From NCBI GenBank assembly GCA_029204225.1, contig CM055104.1, positions 49,745,399 through 49,809,398 on the forward strand: a stretch of 64,000 bases of DNA. Direction: 5' to 3'. Made by a program: the position numbers and the translations under genes. Shown here in pieces: positions 1 through 11,126 of the stretch (positions within the stretch are counted from its first letter, which is position 1; each line of letters opens with the position of its first letter). Under the pieces are notes generated by a model. That model was given only the letters and a program-made list of their open reading frames with translations, was not told the DNA's origin and did not search any database. The stretch comes from Diphasiastrum complanatum. Lineage: Eukaryota; Streptophyta; Lycopodiopsida; Lycopodiales; Lycopodiaceae.

Positions 1-362
<362 letters not shown>

Positions 363-544
363 CCTATGAGCTTGAACACTCCTGAGCATTCTAGCTCACT
401 TCTTAGAGTTGTTTTAGAGATTGTTATTGCGCTACTGCTGATCAGCATTGTGCATTAATTCAAACTTTCATATTAGCTGCTCAGAGATAGCATAGAGTAC
501 ACGCTTCAATCCGTAGCCTATTGTACTCATTTACTTCTATTTCG

Positions 545-870
545 TTTTGAATCAATACTCTTCTTATTGCATTCAGTTTTGTCTCAGACTGTATGCGTTT
601 CTGTATTTCTTCACGACTAATTATTTGTCTGATAATTTTCGATGCTTAATTGTTTGGCTATGTAATCATTGTAGTACTGACGATTTCAAAGTTAGTTACT
701 ATAAGATCAAACGTGATTCCTATCACTATTGTCTTGTTTGAAATTGATAGGCGTAGTTATGCATTGGAAAGATGAAGATAGTTTCTTCCGCCGTGCACAA
801 AAGGTTTTCTTTCTAGACACACAAATTATTTTCATTCGTTTTTTTTTTCGAGCTAGACCTATCTTCTGCA
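545..870 (+). mobile_element. Relic resembling the 3' part of an A-family copia LTR
   Basis: Wording parallels the LTRs ending at 12620 and 35021: a cacgactaattatttgtct-like phrase, then a tggctatgtaatca phrase, then gatttctatcac/gattcctatcac, then tgataggcgtagt(t/c)atgc, then a cgtgcacaaa phrase. It is heavily diverged and lacks the terminal CCAACA and a primer-binding site, so it is a fragment. It lies just upstream of gypsy G1. Confidence 0.45.
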
Positions 871-976
871 CATACCACTTTTCGACAGTTTCCGATATTG
901 GCTCCTTAAGGCCAAATATTACATTTGAGCAGCTCCTATCGGATAACAACTATTATCGAAGTAGCTGAAGAGTCTA

Positions 977-3692
977 TTGCAGACAAGGAGGAAGAAGAAG
1001 ATTTCTCTTCCTGAGATATCTCTTCTTGCCATTGACCTTGGAGACCTGGGAGAGCCAGAAATTGATATCTCTATCTCAAGATGTTTAATTGGAAAAGTAC
1101 TAATTGACTCCGGGTCAAGTGTCAATATTATGACAGAGGATATGGCACATGCACTTGGACTTACTAACATCCAGCCTGCTAACGTAAGATCAAATTGGCC
1201 GACTCGAGAAGGAGGAAGCCTGTAGGTGAGTTGAAGGAAGTCACGCTATATATCCAAGATATACCATTTATAATGAATTTTATTGTGATTTGACCAATCA
1301 GAATGGGCAATTATGCCATCCTTATCAGGAGACCTTGGTTCCATCAAGCAAACGCCAGTGTGCATTGGAAGAAGGAGGAGTTGCGGTTTTGGACTAGAGA
1401 ACACAATGAAGAAGGAAAGCTCCATGATCACGTGATTAAATGGCAACGTGAGCTATATGAAGGAAAAACTGCTCAATCAGATACAAGCTTTACATCTAAA
1501 CAGTCATCTTATGCACTTCATATCTTTTCGGAAGAAGAAGATATTGAAACAAATGTTCTGGATTGTTACGAAATTGAAGAGGCTGATGTATCTGACAATG
1601 CAGACAAAGTACAGCCTTCTCAACGCAAAATTCAAGGATATTCATCAATGAATATGACTATCGGTATGATTGACCCAAATGATACCATCTCTATCGAAGT
1701 CATACCCGATCAATCCTTGATGATTTCCAAAGTTTTATCCGACAAGGAGAAACAACAGTATACAGACCTGTTCACAGAATATCATGATGTTTTTGCTTGG
1801 ACTATGGAAGATTTAAAAGGAATTAACAAGAAATTTGGTCAACATCGAATTGACTTGAAAGAAGGAGCGGTATCAATACGTCAATGCCAATATAGACTTA
1901 ACCCCAAGTATTCAGTGCTTGTGAAAGATGAACTTGATAAATATTTAAAGTTTGAAATTATTTATCAAGTACTCGACAGTGAATGGGTTTCGCCTATAGT
2001 GGTCATTCTGCAAAAGAAGACCGGAAAGACCCGAGTTTGTCAAGACTATCGAAAGCTTAATGCTGTGACTCGTAAAGATCATAATCCTTTACCCTTTACG
2101 GATATGATTCTTGACCAGGTTGCTAGTAATGAAAGTTATAGATTTTTTGATGGATTCTCTGGCTATAACCAGGTGTCTATTCGAGAAGAGGACCGGTCCA
2201 AAACAACGTTTACAATTGATTGGGGAACTTATGTCTATTAGAAGATGCCATTTGGACTAGGTAATGCGCTAGCCACATTCCAAAGAATGATGACTATAAT
2301 TTTTCAAGAATATCTACGTGTATTCTTGGAAATTTTTATGGATGACTTCTATGTTTATAGCTCAAAAGCCACTCATCTTTCTAAATTATGGAAAACATTG
2401 CAAAGATGCAGAGAGACCTCACTTTGTCTTCCGATCCTGAGAAATATTATTTTGGTATGCCAGAAGGAATACTACTCGGACATAGAATATCAAAGAGAGG
2501 AATTTAAGTCGATAAAGACAAGGTTGAGATTATAAAGTGCTTAAAAGAACCGACAAACCTGTGAGAACTGAGAAGATTTCTTGGTCACGTTGGATATTAA
2601 AGATGGTTCATTAAAGACCATGCATCTGTTGTTGCGCCATTAATATGTCTCCTTAAGAAAGACATTTATTATGAATGGTCTACTGACTGTCAACAATCAT
2701 TTGAGTTGTTGAAGCAGAAACTCTTGAACGCCCCAATTTTGAGACCACCTGATTGGGGCATCAGTTAAGCATCTCAGAAAAGAATTATTCAGCAACATAG
2801 CATGAAGGACTTGGAATGATTTTCTCAATGAAGAAGTTTTGACATTATTTGCTAGGATATTCATTTATCCTCAATATCAACAATTATGTGCTAAAACTTA
2901 AGGTTGCACGTATACGATAAGGAATAACGTACTTTACAAAATGGGACTTGATGAAGAGCTTTGCACTGTGAATTGATCGATATACCGAAGGTCATAAGAG
3001 CCATGCATTTAGAAGATGCAGGTGGACACTTTGCAGTAGTAAATACTGTGAAGAAGATCCTAAACGCTAAGTATTGGTGGGCAACAATGTACAAAGATGT
3101 TGCAATGTTTGTAAAAACCTATGATCCGTGCCAAAGAGTTGAAAAACCAACCCCTTCAATGTACAGGCCACTCATGTCGATACTTCCGCTTGCACCATTT
3201 GAAGAATGGGGCATTGACTTTGTTGGTCCGATAAAGCCTATCACTCGCTATACTAAAAAGAGTTATATCCTTGTAGCACTGACTATGCGACAAAGATGGT
3301 TGAGGCGAAAGCAACGAAAAGGAATGATGCATAATCTGTTGCAAAGTTTCTATTTTGAAATATTATAACCCGTTATGGTTGTCCATTGGAGTTAGTAAAT
3401 GATAGAGGTACACATTTCTTAAACGATGCGATACGCCTGTTTACAAAGCACTTTATGATTAAGCATCGAAAAACAACTCCGTACAGCCCAAAGGCTAATG
3501 GTCTGACTAAATGTGTCAATGGTATTTTATGTAAGATCCTAAATAAAATCACCACAATGCATGCATCCGATTGGGACTAGAAATTACCATATGTCCTATG
3601 GGCATATTGGAATGCCGAAAAGGTGACTACAAAACAAATTCCATTTTATTTAACTTATGGCATGCACCCGATATTGCCGATAGAGTTTGAGG
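977..3692 (+). pseudogene. Ty3/gypsy pol of element G1 (protease, RT, RNase H, integrase), broken
   Basis: Reads in order as a gypsy pol. Aspartic protease: LIDSGSSVNIM near 1105-1140. Reverse transcriptase: VCQDYRKLNAVT near 2035, FFDGFSGYNQV near 2150 and catalytic FMDDFYVYS near 2335. RNase H remnant about 2560-2765 with RRFLGHVGY and FELLKQKLLNAPIL. Integrase: an HHCC-type segment near 3000-3135, EEWGIDFVGPI near 3200, NDRGTHFLNDA near 3400 and KATPYSP-like TTPYSPKANG near 3475. Frameshifts and stops (for example 2239 and 2533) make it dead, and most of RNase H plus the start of integrase is missing. Integrase coding stops abruptly at 3692, where an A-type LTR begins. The missing C-terminus is found inverted at 11127-11493. 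FMDDF recalls Athila-like elements, but lineage cannot be settled by eye. Confidence 0.9.
3688..3692. repeat. Target-site duplication of element A, copy 1 (TGAGG)
   Basis: TGAGG abuts the LTR terminus TGTTGGGAG at 3693. It is the reverse complement of CCTCA at 11489-11493, which abuts the 5' LTR of element A. A normal insertion carries the two copies in the same orientation. Here they are inverted, as expected if one end was flipped after insertion. Confidence 0.88.
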
Positions 3693-4539
3693 TGTTGGGA
3701 GAGAGAGAGGAGGGGGGGGGGGGAATAAGTGACGAACACGAATGAGAAACGAACTCGAACAGAAAATGTTCGTGCGCAGCGGAATGAACTATACGACTCT
3801 CTCCGTAAGCATGACTACGCCTATCAAAATGACAGAACTTTAGTGATAGAAATCACGATCATTCTAGATTGCATAGCCAAACATGAATAGATGAAGCGCT
3901 ATCGTGAATAGCAAGACAAATTATATGTTGCGAATGATTCGCGAAGAGCTAGACTGTGCTTGACTGATAATTAGTCGAGAATGATTCGCGAAAGACAAGA
4001 CTAAATGTTAATCGTCTATTACCAGTAAGAACAACTAGAAAGATCAGACAGAATGAAAGATAAACATAGCAATATTAACATAGATCTGAACGCAGAACAA
4101 TGAACTGTATCAGATTAAGTATATCATGTACACATGTCAATAATGCAGTAGAGCACAATATAATAGCGGACAAAACCGCATGCCCTACAAAGCTTATTTC
4201 AACCTGTAAAAAGGAATTAAACCTTAATTCTGACAAAATGAAGAATCGATGCTCAGGGCATCTACTTTGTTTATGTCGTCTTCTTCTGCTCTCTTCATTA
4301 TCTATTACACAAATGGTGTCCAGTATATATTTTAATGTTACATAATATTACAGGTGTGCAGATGTGAAAGTACAAAGTGGATGTGCTGTATGTAGGAGAT
4401 CGTGGGTGGCTGCAATCGTTGTCCAATCTATTAGCACAACTGCATGGGGTGAGCGTGAAAAGGTGTGACGTCAGCCAATGCTAAAGTGAACGTTGGTGAT
4501 GATGCAAAAATGCGTCACTCTTACGAATGGCCTTAGGAT
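3693..4539 (-). mobile_element. 3' LTR of copia A, distal part, inverted
   Basis: Reverse complement of LTR A from its ATCCTAAGGCC point to its terminal CCCAACA. It matches 5' LTR positions from about 11721 to 12620 throughout, including the cacgactaatt repeats and the purine/pyrimidine tract near the end (G-run at 3712-3723). The proximal part of the same LTR is at 16795-17030 in the opposite orientation. Together they make about 1.08 kb against 1127 bp for the 5' LTR; the shortfall is mostly the AT microsatellite found only in the 5' copy. Confidence 0.92.
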
Positions 4540-4688
4540 GTTGATAAATCTTGCTTGTAACACAAGAATATTTCTTGTATAATCAGCTTTCATATTGTCA
4601 ATCAATGCTAGTTTGATCTTTATGGTATTATTGGGCTTAGGAGATCAAAAGTACATGTGTGGGGCATCCCACACATGTGAATTCAACA
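4540..4688 (-). mobile_element. First 149 bp of an LTR of copia C, inverted
   Basis: On the minus strand this begins TGTTGAATTCACA and ends gatttatcaac, matching the start of the C LTR at 22252 almost base for base. It stops where the C LTR fragment at 17031-17500 starts, so the two are complementary halves of one LTR. Directly to its left is LTR A at 4539. Confidence 0.9.
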
Positions 4689-4689
4689 A

Positions 4690-5188
4690 TATTACATCCC
4701 TAGAGGCAAATGCTACATTGGTGAATGTTGTCATGCTATACTTATCTTAAATGTAAGGATATGTAGCATTAAAGATTGTCGTTCCCCAAAGAGACTGCTT
4801 TATGTTGTGAATTTAGATGTTTTTAACTCATTTTATTGTTCTTGGATTAAAAGCTGGTTGTCAACAAACATTCAAGAGTATCGGCGACTAGTATCACCGG
4901 TTAGTTGTGGTTCCAAACAATCAAAAGTAAAAGATATTGATGCCAACAAACTCATATCGAACATGATAAAGTTTGTCAGACAAGCGAGGTCTATTGCATC
5001 AGATAAACCAAGGCAGAGAAAGATGCAAATGTCTCAATGCATTTCAAATGAAGTCCGACAATCTGTCCTCAACAACAGAGAGCGCTCATTCATAAGAACG
5101 ATTGACTACTATGTTGAACTACACGAGTATCCATATGCAAAGTTCAAAGCATTGATTTACAACAACACAGAGCAAGCTTTAGGATGTG
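4690..5188 (+). CDS. Exon-like open reading frame, unrecognised
   Basis: One frame stays open from the LTR edge at 4690 to about 5290. At 5186-5192 it meets GGATGTGTAAGT, an excellent plant 5' splice site, so 4690-5188 may be one exon of a host gene. The residues are polar and probably helical (for example SWIKSWLSTNIQEY, NNRERSFIRTIDYYVEL), with no transposon motif I recognise. No in-frame ATG opens the stretch; the frame may start earlier and have been cut by element C. It could also be a chance frame in AT-rich DNA. No function is proposed. Confidence 0.35.
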
Positions 5189-5337
5189 TAAGTTTGAATA
5201 TATGTCATAGCAATGTAACAATGATTTTGAAAGTTAACATCACAATTAAGTTCCAAGCAATTGATTATTCAATTGCACAGGCAATCAAATGATCAATGAG
5301 TTTTAAGACAATCTTAGCAGTGAATTTACGGTAGTTT
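5189..5337. other. Intergenic, nothing recognised
   Basis: AT-rich DNA between the exon-like frame and the probable G1 LTR. If the exon is real this is intron. Confidence 0.4.
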
Positions 5338-6014
5338 TGATACGACAATATCAAGGCTAAAGAAGTGTCTGACCAGAGTTTCAATCACAAGCACATCTGA
5401 CAAGGTGAGGCTTACCAACTATCAGATACAGAAGTACTCATCAAATATAAGCCTTATGAAAGCAAAGAGAAGAGAGAACTTGAAAACTCAAACACTCTCT
5501 ATGATCTCCTGATAAACTCAGTGATGTATTGAAGTGTAAATGGAGTACATACAAAGATTGAGCGGGAGAGTACGCAACTCTCTAGTGACCGATATGTCGC
5601 TTCATATTTAGTTTAATCAACTAATTACATCCAATAGGAAAATTACAAGCGTACATTTCCTAGGTGGCATCCTTGTCACATGGCTTTGCTCCAATGAGAA
5701 GCAAGCAAGTGGAAAGTTACAACATTGGATTGAGGCGTGACCGATAGGGCTTTTGGAATGTTCTTCTCTTAGGGCTAGCCTTCTTATTAAGGTTTTTGTC
5801 GTTTCATATTTATCCTTCGGAATACAGTCCTTTCTTTAGTCATACTTATTTAGGCCTCTTTTCTTCAATATATCTTTGTATAAGTTGTCATTTTCGGGCC
5901 CATTAGATATTTCTTCATATTTGGTGATTATCTTCATCACTTGAGTAGGTTAATTGGAACTATGCATTGTCAATTAGTTCTTCACGAAAAATAGGCATGT
6001 AATATGGTATTACA
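5338..6014 (-). mobile_element. Probable 3' LTR of gypsy G1 (minus, inverted block)
   Basis: In the minus direction a polypurine tract (the complement of the C16 run at 6019-6034, with TTGA before it) is followed by TGTAATACC at 6014 as a plausible LTR start. A TG..CA-type end (plus strand TGATACGAC) lies near 5338. It follows the extra ORF of G1, as expected for a 3' LTR. No matching 5' LTR survives before 977, so the boundaries are inferred. Confidence 0.45.
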
Positions 6015-6018
6015 TATT

Positions 6019-6034
6019 CCCCCCCCCCCCCCCC
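6019..6034 (-). other. Candidate polypurine tract of G1 (C16 on plus strand)
   Basis: Sixteen consecutive C on the plus strand give a G16 polypurine tract on the coding strand, just ahead of the putative LTR start. Length may have expanded by slippage. Confidence 0.5.
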
Positions 6035-6226
6035 TCAAATGTGAAGCATCCTCGCGAACAATCAAAATCAGCAACACATCAAAGAAAAGATATTTCTTCA
6101 ATACATTCCATAATGGATCTCAAACAATTAGAAAAGAGAAAAAGTATTTTCTTCAATATATATATACAGGATGTATACATTTTACTCTGGAGCATTTTGC
6201 AACCTCAGAGATAATTTATCATCTAA

Positions 6227-6831
6227 CTATATTCGTCTTTCAATCTTTCGTCTTTTGGCCTCATAAAATTGACCAACGGCATGGGTGCCCGGATCAACAA
6301 AACATGTTCTTAAAAATGTCCTATTATACACAGAAGCTGCAACGACAAAGTTGGCAGTCATGTCCTTCCTGAGTGTAATATTCTTTAGCAGCTCAGCATT
6401 TATCCGGACGAAAGAACCATCTAAATAGAGGCTTTGCATTTCGAACAGGACATGGCCGACAAGTGTTCCAAAATGTGTTACCGATAAGTTACAAACTTTG
6501 TGTGGTCTTTGTTTGCTCTTCTATCCCTGATAACATAGGCAACATTCTCGTAATGGACATGGTAGTCTGCTTCCCAGTCGGAATACAACTCCCACAGCTT
6601 TGGGTAGGTAACATCAATATCTTGTAACAAGTTTTCTCTGTCGAACTTTGCAAAATCTGAATACCCTCTCTGCACTGCATCAATATTGCGAAGATAGGTG
6701 ATCATCTGTCGAACCTCTGGATTCACATCAGCCAGCCAATCTGGAGTATCTGGCTCTGGCGTTTGATCTTTTTGCTCATCAGGAATGTCTTCAGTATCGG
6801 TAGCAGTCGCAACAGTAGTAGTTGATAACAA
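6227..6831 (-). pseudogene. C-terminal half of the extra ORF of gypsy G1, unrecognised family
   Basis: Two adjoining minus-strand frames, linked by a frameshift near 6480, read as one protein segment. It starts with an acidic, threonine-rich linker (DEQKDQTPEPDTPDW) and continues into a folded-looking region (NPEVRQMITYLRNID, YPKLWELYSDWEADYHVHYE, FVRINAELLKNITLRK). It ends in the basic tail EAKRRKIERRI. It follows the segment at 9951-10888 and precedes the LTR, with element D between the two halves. I do not recognise the family. Its place downstream of integrase is where env-like ORFs sit in some plant gypsy elements, but I see no transmembrane segment. Confidence 0.5.
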
Positions 6832-6839
6832 AAAAACAA

Positions 6840-7047
6840 GCGATTACAAGATGGAGTTTGGATGTGATCGCTGGTTACTGCCAGCTGTATCATTCCTACA
6901 GTCCTCCAGAATGTAGTCAGGCACTGTTGATCTACGTTTGAGATTAATGCAACATTCAACAAAATTCAAACCAAGGTGCAGAATTAAGTGAACAAGAGAG
7001 TCACACACACTAATAATAGCAGACTAATTTGCATTCAAGATCAGACA
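6840..7047. other. Spacer within G1 extra-ORF region
   Basis: No clear coding sequence. It separates the C-terminal half of the extra ORF from the left LTR of element D. Confidence 0.4.
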
Positions 7048-7719
7048 TGAAAAGGGTTACATGTGTACAATGGCTACAAAATAATTTTTTGATTCTTCAA
7101 GCACTGTATGCAAATCCACGCAGTGCATTGGCGTGAGAGAAAATACAGTTCTCCCACGAGTAATGTCTCGCTTACTAGCAGACTTGTGGGTCTACAAATC
7201 CTACACAAAATTTGTCTCGCACGCAGGCGGACTCGTATTCTGTATTTTGTCTTGTTGCTTACTAGCATTGGACTTTTTCATCTGTGTCTCTATGTATCAA
7301 GTATCATTCAGAAAGTATATAGTCATGTCGTGTAACTTCTAAATTAGAGTGATTAAACATCTACAACTAATCACGAGTTACAAGAATGGCAGATTAGCCA
7401 CAACCTATAGTGTATCTGCTGACGACATGCTATCAAATCAGATATATGTACTTATGGGTACTTGCATGATCTTGCTGGTCCTTTTTGGAGCATGAGGGCA
7501 GAAAAGACGTCACGACGATTTTCGTGTCACCTCGCGTCCTTTGACTTTTTGCGTCGTCTGACTTTCTCCCCCTGTATCGCGAAAAACTTTTCGTCAGGGT
7601 GTTCACAAACATTTTCGCTTCATGTCTTTTGACTTTCGTGTTCGCGAACTTTTTTTTTTCGTCAGGCAGAGGGTTGAAAGCTAGCAAAGCTTTGGTAATA
7701 GAAACGTTTTGTTTCTTCA
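7048..7719 (-). mobile_element. Left (3') LTR of copia D
   Basis: 672-bp repeat matching 9262-9950 along its full length (about 90 percent by eye). On the minus strand it starts TGAAGAAAC, directly after a purine-rich tract complementary to ctccctctcaaag (7721-7733), which serves as the polypurine tract. It contains several ttcgcgaac-type phrases. Flanking pentamers (AGACA left, GTAGT right) do not match, so no TSD is visible. Confidence 0.82.
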
Positions 7720-9261
7720 GCTCCCTCTCAAAGCATGATAGCTTTATGACTCCAAGACTACTCCTCTATCTCTAAAAAAGTCCTTTGTCGAGGGCTTTGG
7801 TGAAGATGTCAGCAACCATTAGAGGAGTTTTGAGTTCCAAAAAGACCCTTTAAGAATTTGTGCAAGATGCTTTTTTTATTATTAAAATATTATAACACTA
7901 ATACTTTTGACTTGCCATAACTTTTTAATTGTAGCTCAAAATTATGCCATCTAACATATCATTGGAAAGCCCTTGTCGAGCACTTTCCAATGCACCAAAC
8001 CTTGCTAAGTTCAGACTCACCACTAAAAAGGTATGCTATTTTTAGTATGGAATCAAAATGTGGACTCAAAAAGTTACGTTACGTAGATTTCAAATTTGAG
8101 TGTTTTGATTGGTTCATGTGTAAGAAAAATTTGAGAAAAAATATAAAAAAAATCTTTACAAAGAGTCTTTTTTGGATTTAAAACTCCTCTAATGCATGTC
8201 TTTCGTTCCGATGAAGGTGGTCTCCAACATCTTCTTCTCAATTAGACCCCTGATCAAGTGGTACTTGATCGTGACGTGTTTCGTTCTTGAGTGGAACACA
8301 AGATCTTTCATCAGATGTATTGCAGATGTGTTATCCATCTGCAAGACCAGAGGCTCGTTCCTTGTTTCGCCCAATACGTCCAGGAACTGCCTGAGCCAGA
8401 CTATCTCGTTGGCCATCTTTGCTGCTACAACGTACTTTGCTTTGTAGGATGACTGAGCCACAATGGTCTACTTCTTGTTGACCCAGAGAACTGCTACTCC
8501 TGACGCGATGGTGCATCCTCTTGAGATGCTTTTACAATCGTCCTTGAGGGATGCCCAACTAGCATCACTTTAGGAAAGCATGTTGAAACCTGCATCACGA
8601 CAATAACACGAGCCATAATCTCTCGTTAATTGAAGATATTGAAAAGTTTGTTTTGCAATCTTCCAATGTGTTGAGCCTGGATTCGTGCAGAATTGGCTCA
8701 TTCTAAGCATTGCATAAGCAATGTCAGGGCATGTGTTGTCTGCAAGGTACATCAACGAACCTATTAGCTTCTTGTAAGGTGTGAGCTGCACTTGTTCCCT
8801 CTCTTCTTCAGTATTCGGACAATCATCGCTTGTCAGCACTATCCCTGCGAGCATTGGAGTATTCGCTCCTTTGCAATTCAACATCCCAAAATCCTCTAGG
8901 ATTTTCTGGATGTATCTAGACTGGTGAAGGTATAGCTTACCTCCCTCATAGTCCCTTTCAATTTGCAAGCCAAGGTAACACCTGACTTCTCCCAGATCCA
9001 CGATCTCGAAATGTTTCGAGATGTCTATCTTCACTTCAGCAATCAGCTGCTCACTCTTGCAAAGTATCAGAGTGTTGTCCACATATACAACTACAATGAT
9101 GATCTGCCCATCTGTAACTCTGACATACACATTGGAATCAACCATCAGTGGTCTATTTGAGATCTAGTCATCATTTTGAGGTCATAGCCACTTTCTTTCA
9201 TACAATTGGCTTGTATTTGAGTGCTGCATTGTAGGCACGAACAGAACGTCTTCGAGTCATC
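7720..9261 (-). mobile_element. Internal remnant of copia D (RT C-terminus and RNase H only)
   Basis: Minus-strand coding for the second half of copia RT (VVVYVDNTLIL, a degenerate YVDD box, near 9080; LGEVRCYLGLQIERD near 8965; LIGSLMYLADNTCPDIAYA near 8740). RNase H follows (SYKAKYVVAAKMANEIVWL near 8420; QMDNTSAIHLMKD near 8335; FIGTKDM near 8195; ADIFTKAL near 7800). Gag, protease, integrase and the first half of RT are absent; the right LTR abuts RT, so a large internal deletion has occurred. The frame is also broken by stops near 8460 and by a nested insert at 7818-8193. Confidence 0.85.
7818..8193. mobile_element. MITE-like insertion with about 34-bp terminal inverted repeats
   Basis: The ends are inverted repeats: ATTAGAGGAGTTTTGAG... 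at the left and, read on the other strand, ATTAGAGGAGTTTTAAAT... at the right, continuing through an AAAAAGA(C/T)(C/T)CTTT stretch. The 376-bp unit is AT-rich and noncoding. It lands inside the RNase H of copia D, between GTKDM and ADIFTK, which are normally a few codons apart. The element could be flanked by TA, but the exact duplication is unclear. Superfamily not assigned. Confidence 0.7.
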
Positions 9262-9950
9262 TGAAAAGAGTGACATGTGCACAATGGCTACAAAATCATC
9301 TATTAATTTTCTGATTCTTCAAGCACTGCATGCAAATCCACGCAGTGCATTGGCATGAGAGAAAATACAGTTCTCTCACGAGTAATGTCTCGTTTACTAG
9401 CGGACTTGTGGATCTACAGATCCTACACATAATTTGTCTCGCACACAGGCAGACTCGTATTCTGTATTTCGTCTTCTTCATATGTGTCTCTATGTATCAA
9501 GTATCATCCGGAAAGTATATAGTCACGTTGTGTAACTTTTAAATTAGAGTGATTAAACATCTACAGCTAATCACGAGTTACAAGATATGGCAGTTTAGCC
9601 ACGACCTATAGTGTATCTGCTGATGTCATGCTATCATATCAGATATTTGTACTTCTGGGTACTTGCATGATCTTTCTGATCCTTTTTGGAGCGTGAGGGC
9701 AGAAAAGGTGTCGCGACGGTTTTTGTGTCGCCTCGTGTCCTTTGACTTTTCACGTCATCTAACTTTCTCCCCCTGCACCGCAAAAAAATCTCTTTCGCAA
9801 ATTTTTCTCGTTCATGTCTTTTCGTCAAGGTGTTCGCGAACATTTTCGCTTCGTGTCTTTTAACTTTCGTGATCGCGAACTTTTTTTTTTCATCAGGCAG
9901 AGGGCTGAAAGCTAGCAAAGCTTTGGTAATAGAAACATTTTGTTTCTTTA
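9262..9950 (-). mobile_element. Right (5') LTR of copia D
   Basis: 689-bp partner of the LTR at 7048-7719. Its outer end is tttctttA rather than the expected CA, a likely point mutation. No primer-binding site follows on its inner side; the element goes straight into RT, so the primer site was lost in the internal deletion. Confidence 0.82.
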
Positions 9951-10888
9951 GTAGTTGTATTGACGACAACATCAATAACATTATCATTAACATCTTGGGA
10001 CCTGCTCAATTCAAAGTCATGCAGCGTCTTTATTGTCCTCTTCTATTTCTGTATCGGCCATTGAAGTATCGGCCACAACATCTAACATAGTAGCATCCTC
10101 AGACACTGAGTCCTGTGTAGCTTGACTCGGGCCTGCATCAACATCAACGATCTCCATGGAGCTAAGATCTACTTGCTAAGATGCTGCAAGCACCGTCTTC
10201 CTCCTCTCAAGTAGTGCAAACTCTCCTGTTGACAAAATACCAAAATGCGAGCACAAGTGTAAAATATGTGTTGCATATGCTGCATACTTACCATGCTTCA
10301 TTGACTTATGAAAGGCTTTGAAAACAATGGCTGCAAAATTGATTTGCTCCTCTTTTATGGCTGAGAGCAGGTAATCAAATATTGGGGTTCGTGCGTAGTA
10401 TAGTGGTAGACCGATCGTCCACCTTCTAAGTTCTACAAAGCTTAACAACTGTGAAATTTATAGCTATCGTTGCATCCGCATCTATTGAAAACAAAACTTG
10501 ATTACTATATTTACAAAAATTCCTAAGTGCCACATCTTTAATCATAGAGATCTTATAACCTTTACTTTGCATGAAATTTTTTTCTTGAAATAGATTGGCT
10601 TCATCTACATCCTCCCTGGATAGAGCTGGAGGTATAGTCCCATCTGTTGGTAAATGAAGAGCAGCAGCAAACACAGCTTCAGTGATGTCTAGTCTAGCAC
10701 CTCGGACTTGCGACGAGACGACAACATCTGTGACCTCTATCAAGCCTTGGATGAATTCATTACTGGCATCAATCAGCACAAAAGATGGATCAACGGCCAA
10801 GGTGTAGCCAAGTCTGCATCTTTCCGCAAGCATCTGGAATTCCTCCGAGTTTGACCTTCCAATTCACATTAGCTAGTATCACTGCCAT
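9951..10888 (-). pseudogene. N-terminal half of the extra ORF of gypsy G1, unrecognised family
   Basis: Minus-strand frames starting at an ATG at 10888 (M-A-V-I-L). A frameshift moves into FVLIDASNEFIQGL, AALHLPTDGTIPPAL and YKISMIKDVALRNFCKY; another near 10435 leads to RTPIFDYLLSAIKEEQIN and FAAIVFKAFHKSM. After a stop near 10176 comes an acidic tail (DVDAGPSQATQDSVSEDA, TEIEEDNKDAA). The order LPTDG / YKI..IKD..LRNF / ..YLL.A... / acidic linker recurs in the ORF at 38484-39023 (LPMDGSMP, YKLFYIKDPNLKSF, GYLLRALNEK), so this is a real family. In the uninverted arrangement it lies downstream of, and in the same sense as, the G1 integrase. Confidence 0.6.
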
Positions 10889-11126
10889 CGCTTGGGATCG
10901 TACAAACAAAAGCTTGATTGATCGCGAGCTAGCAACAATTGATCGCAAGAGAGAGTAGTAGCACACGAGGGCAAGTATACAAGCATAAAACTCGAAAGCT
11001 CAGAATAAAAAAAATAAAAACGAACAATCGGATTATAACTTCTCCAGTGTATCAGTCAACATTATGAATGATCAATCGGGGTAAAGATAAAAAAGAAATT
11101 AAAATTAAAAATAAAAATAAAAATGT
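10889..11126. other. Spacer between G1 integrase end and extra ORF
   Basis: AT-rich, with runs of A and AAAAT. No coding sequence recognised. Includes the sense-strand stop and any splice acceptor for the extra ORF, which I cannot pinpoint. Confidence 0.4.

Noticed and set aside
3693-4690. A single chimeric solo LTR
   Set aside because: Two LTR families meet at 4539/4540, each completed exactly by the pieces at 16795-17500, so an inversion explains it better than a solo LTR.
6227-10888. Retroviral-type envelope glycoprotein
   Set aside because: Position fits, but no signal peptide, transmembrane segment or Cys-rich ectodomain is visible, so only the neutral label extra ORF is used.
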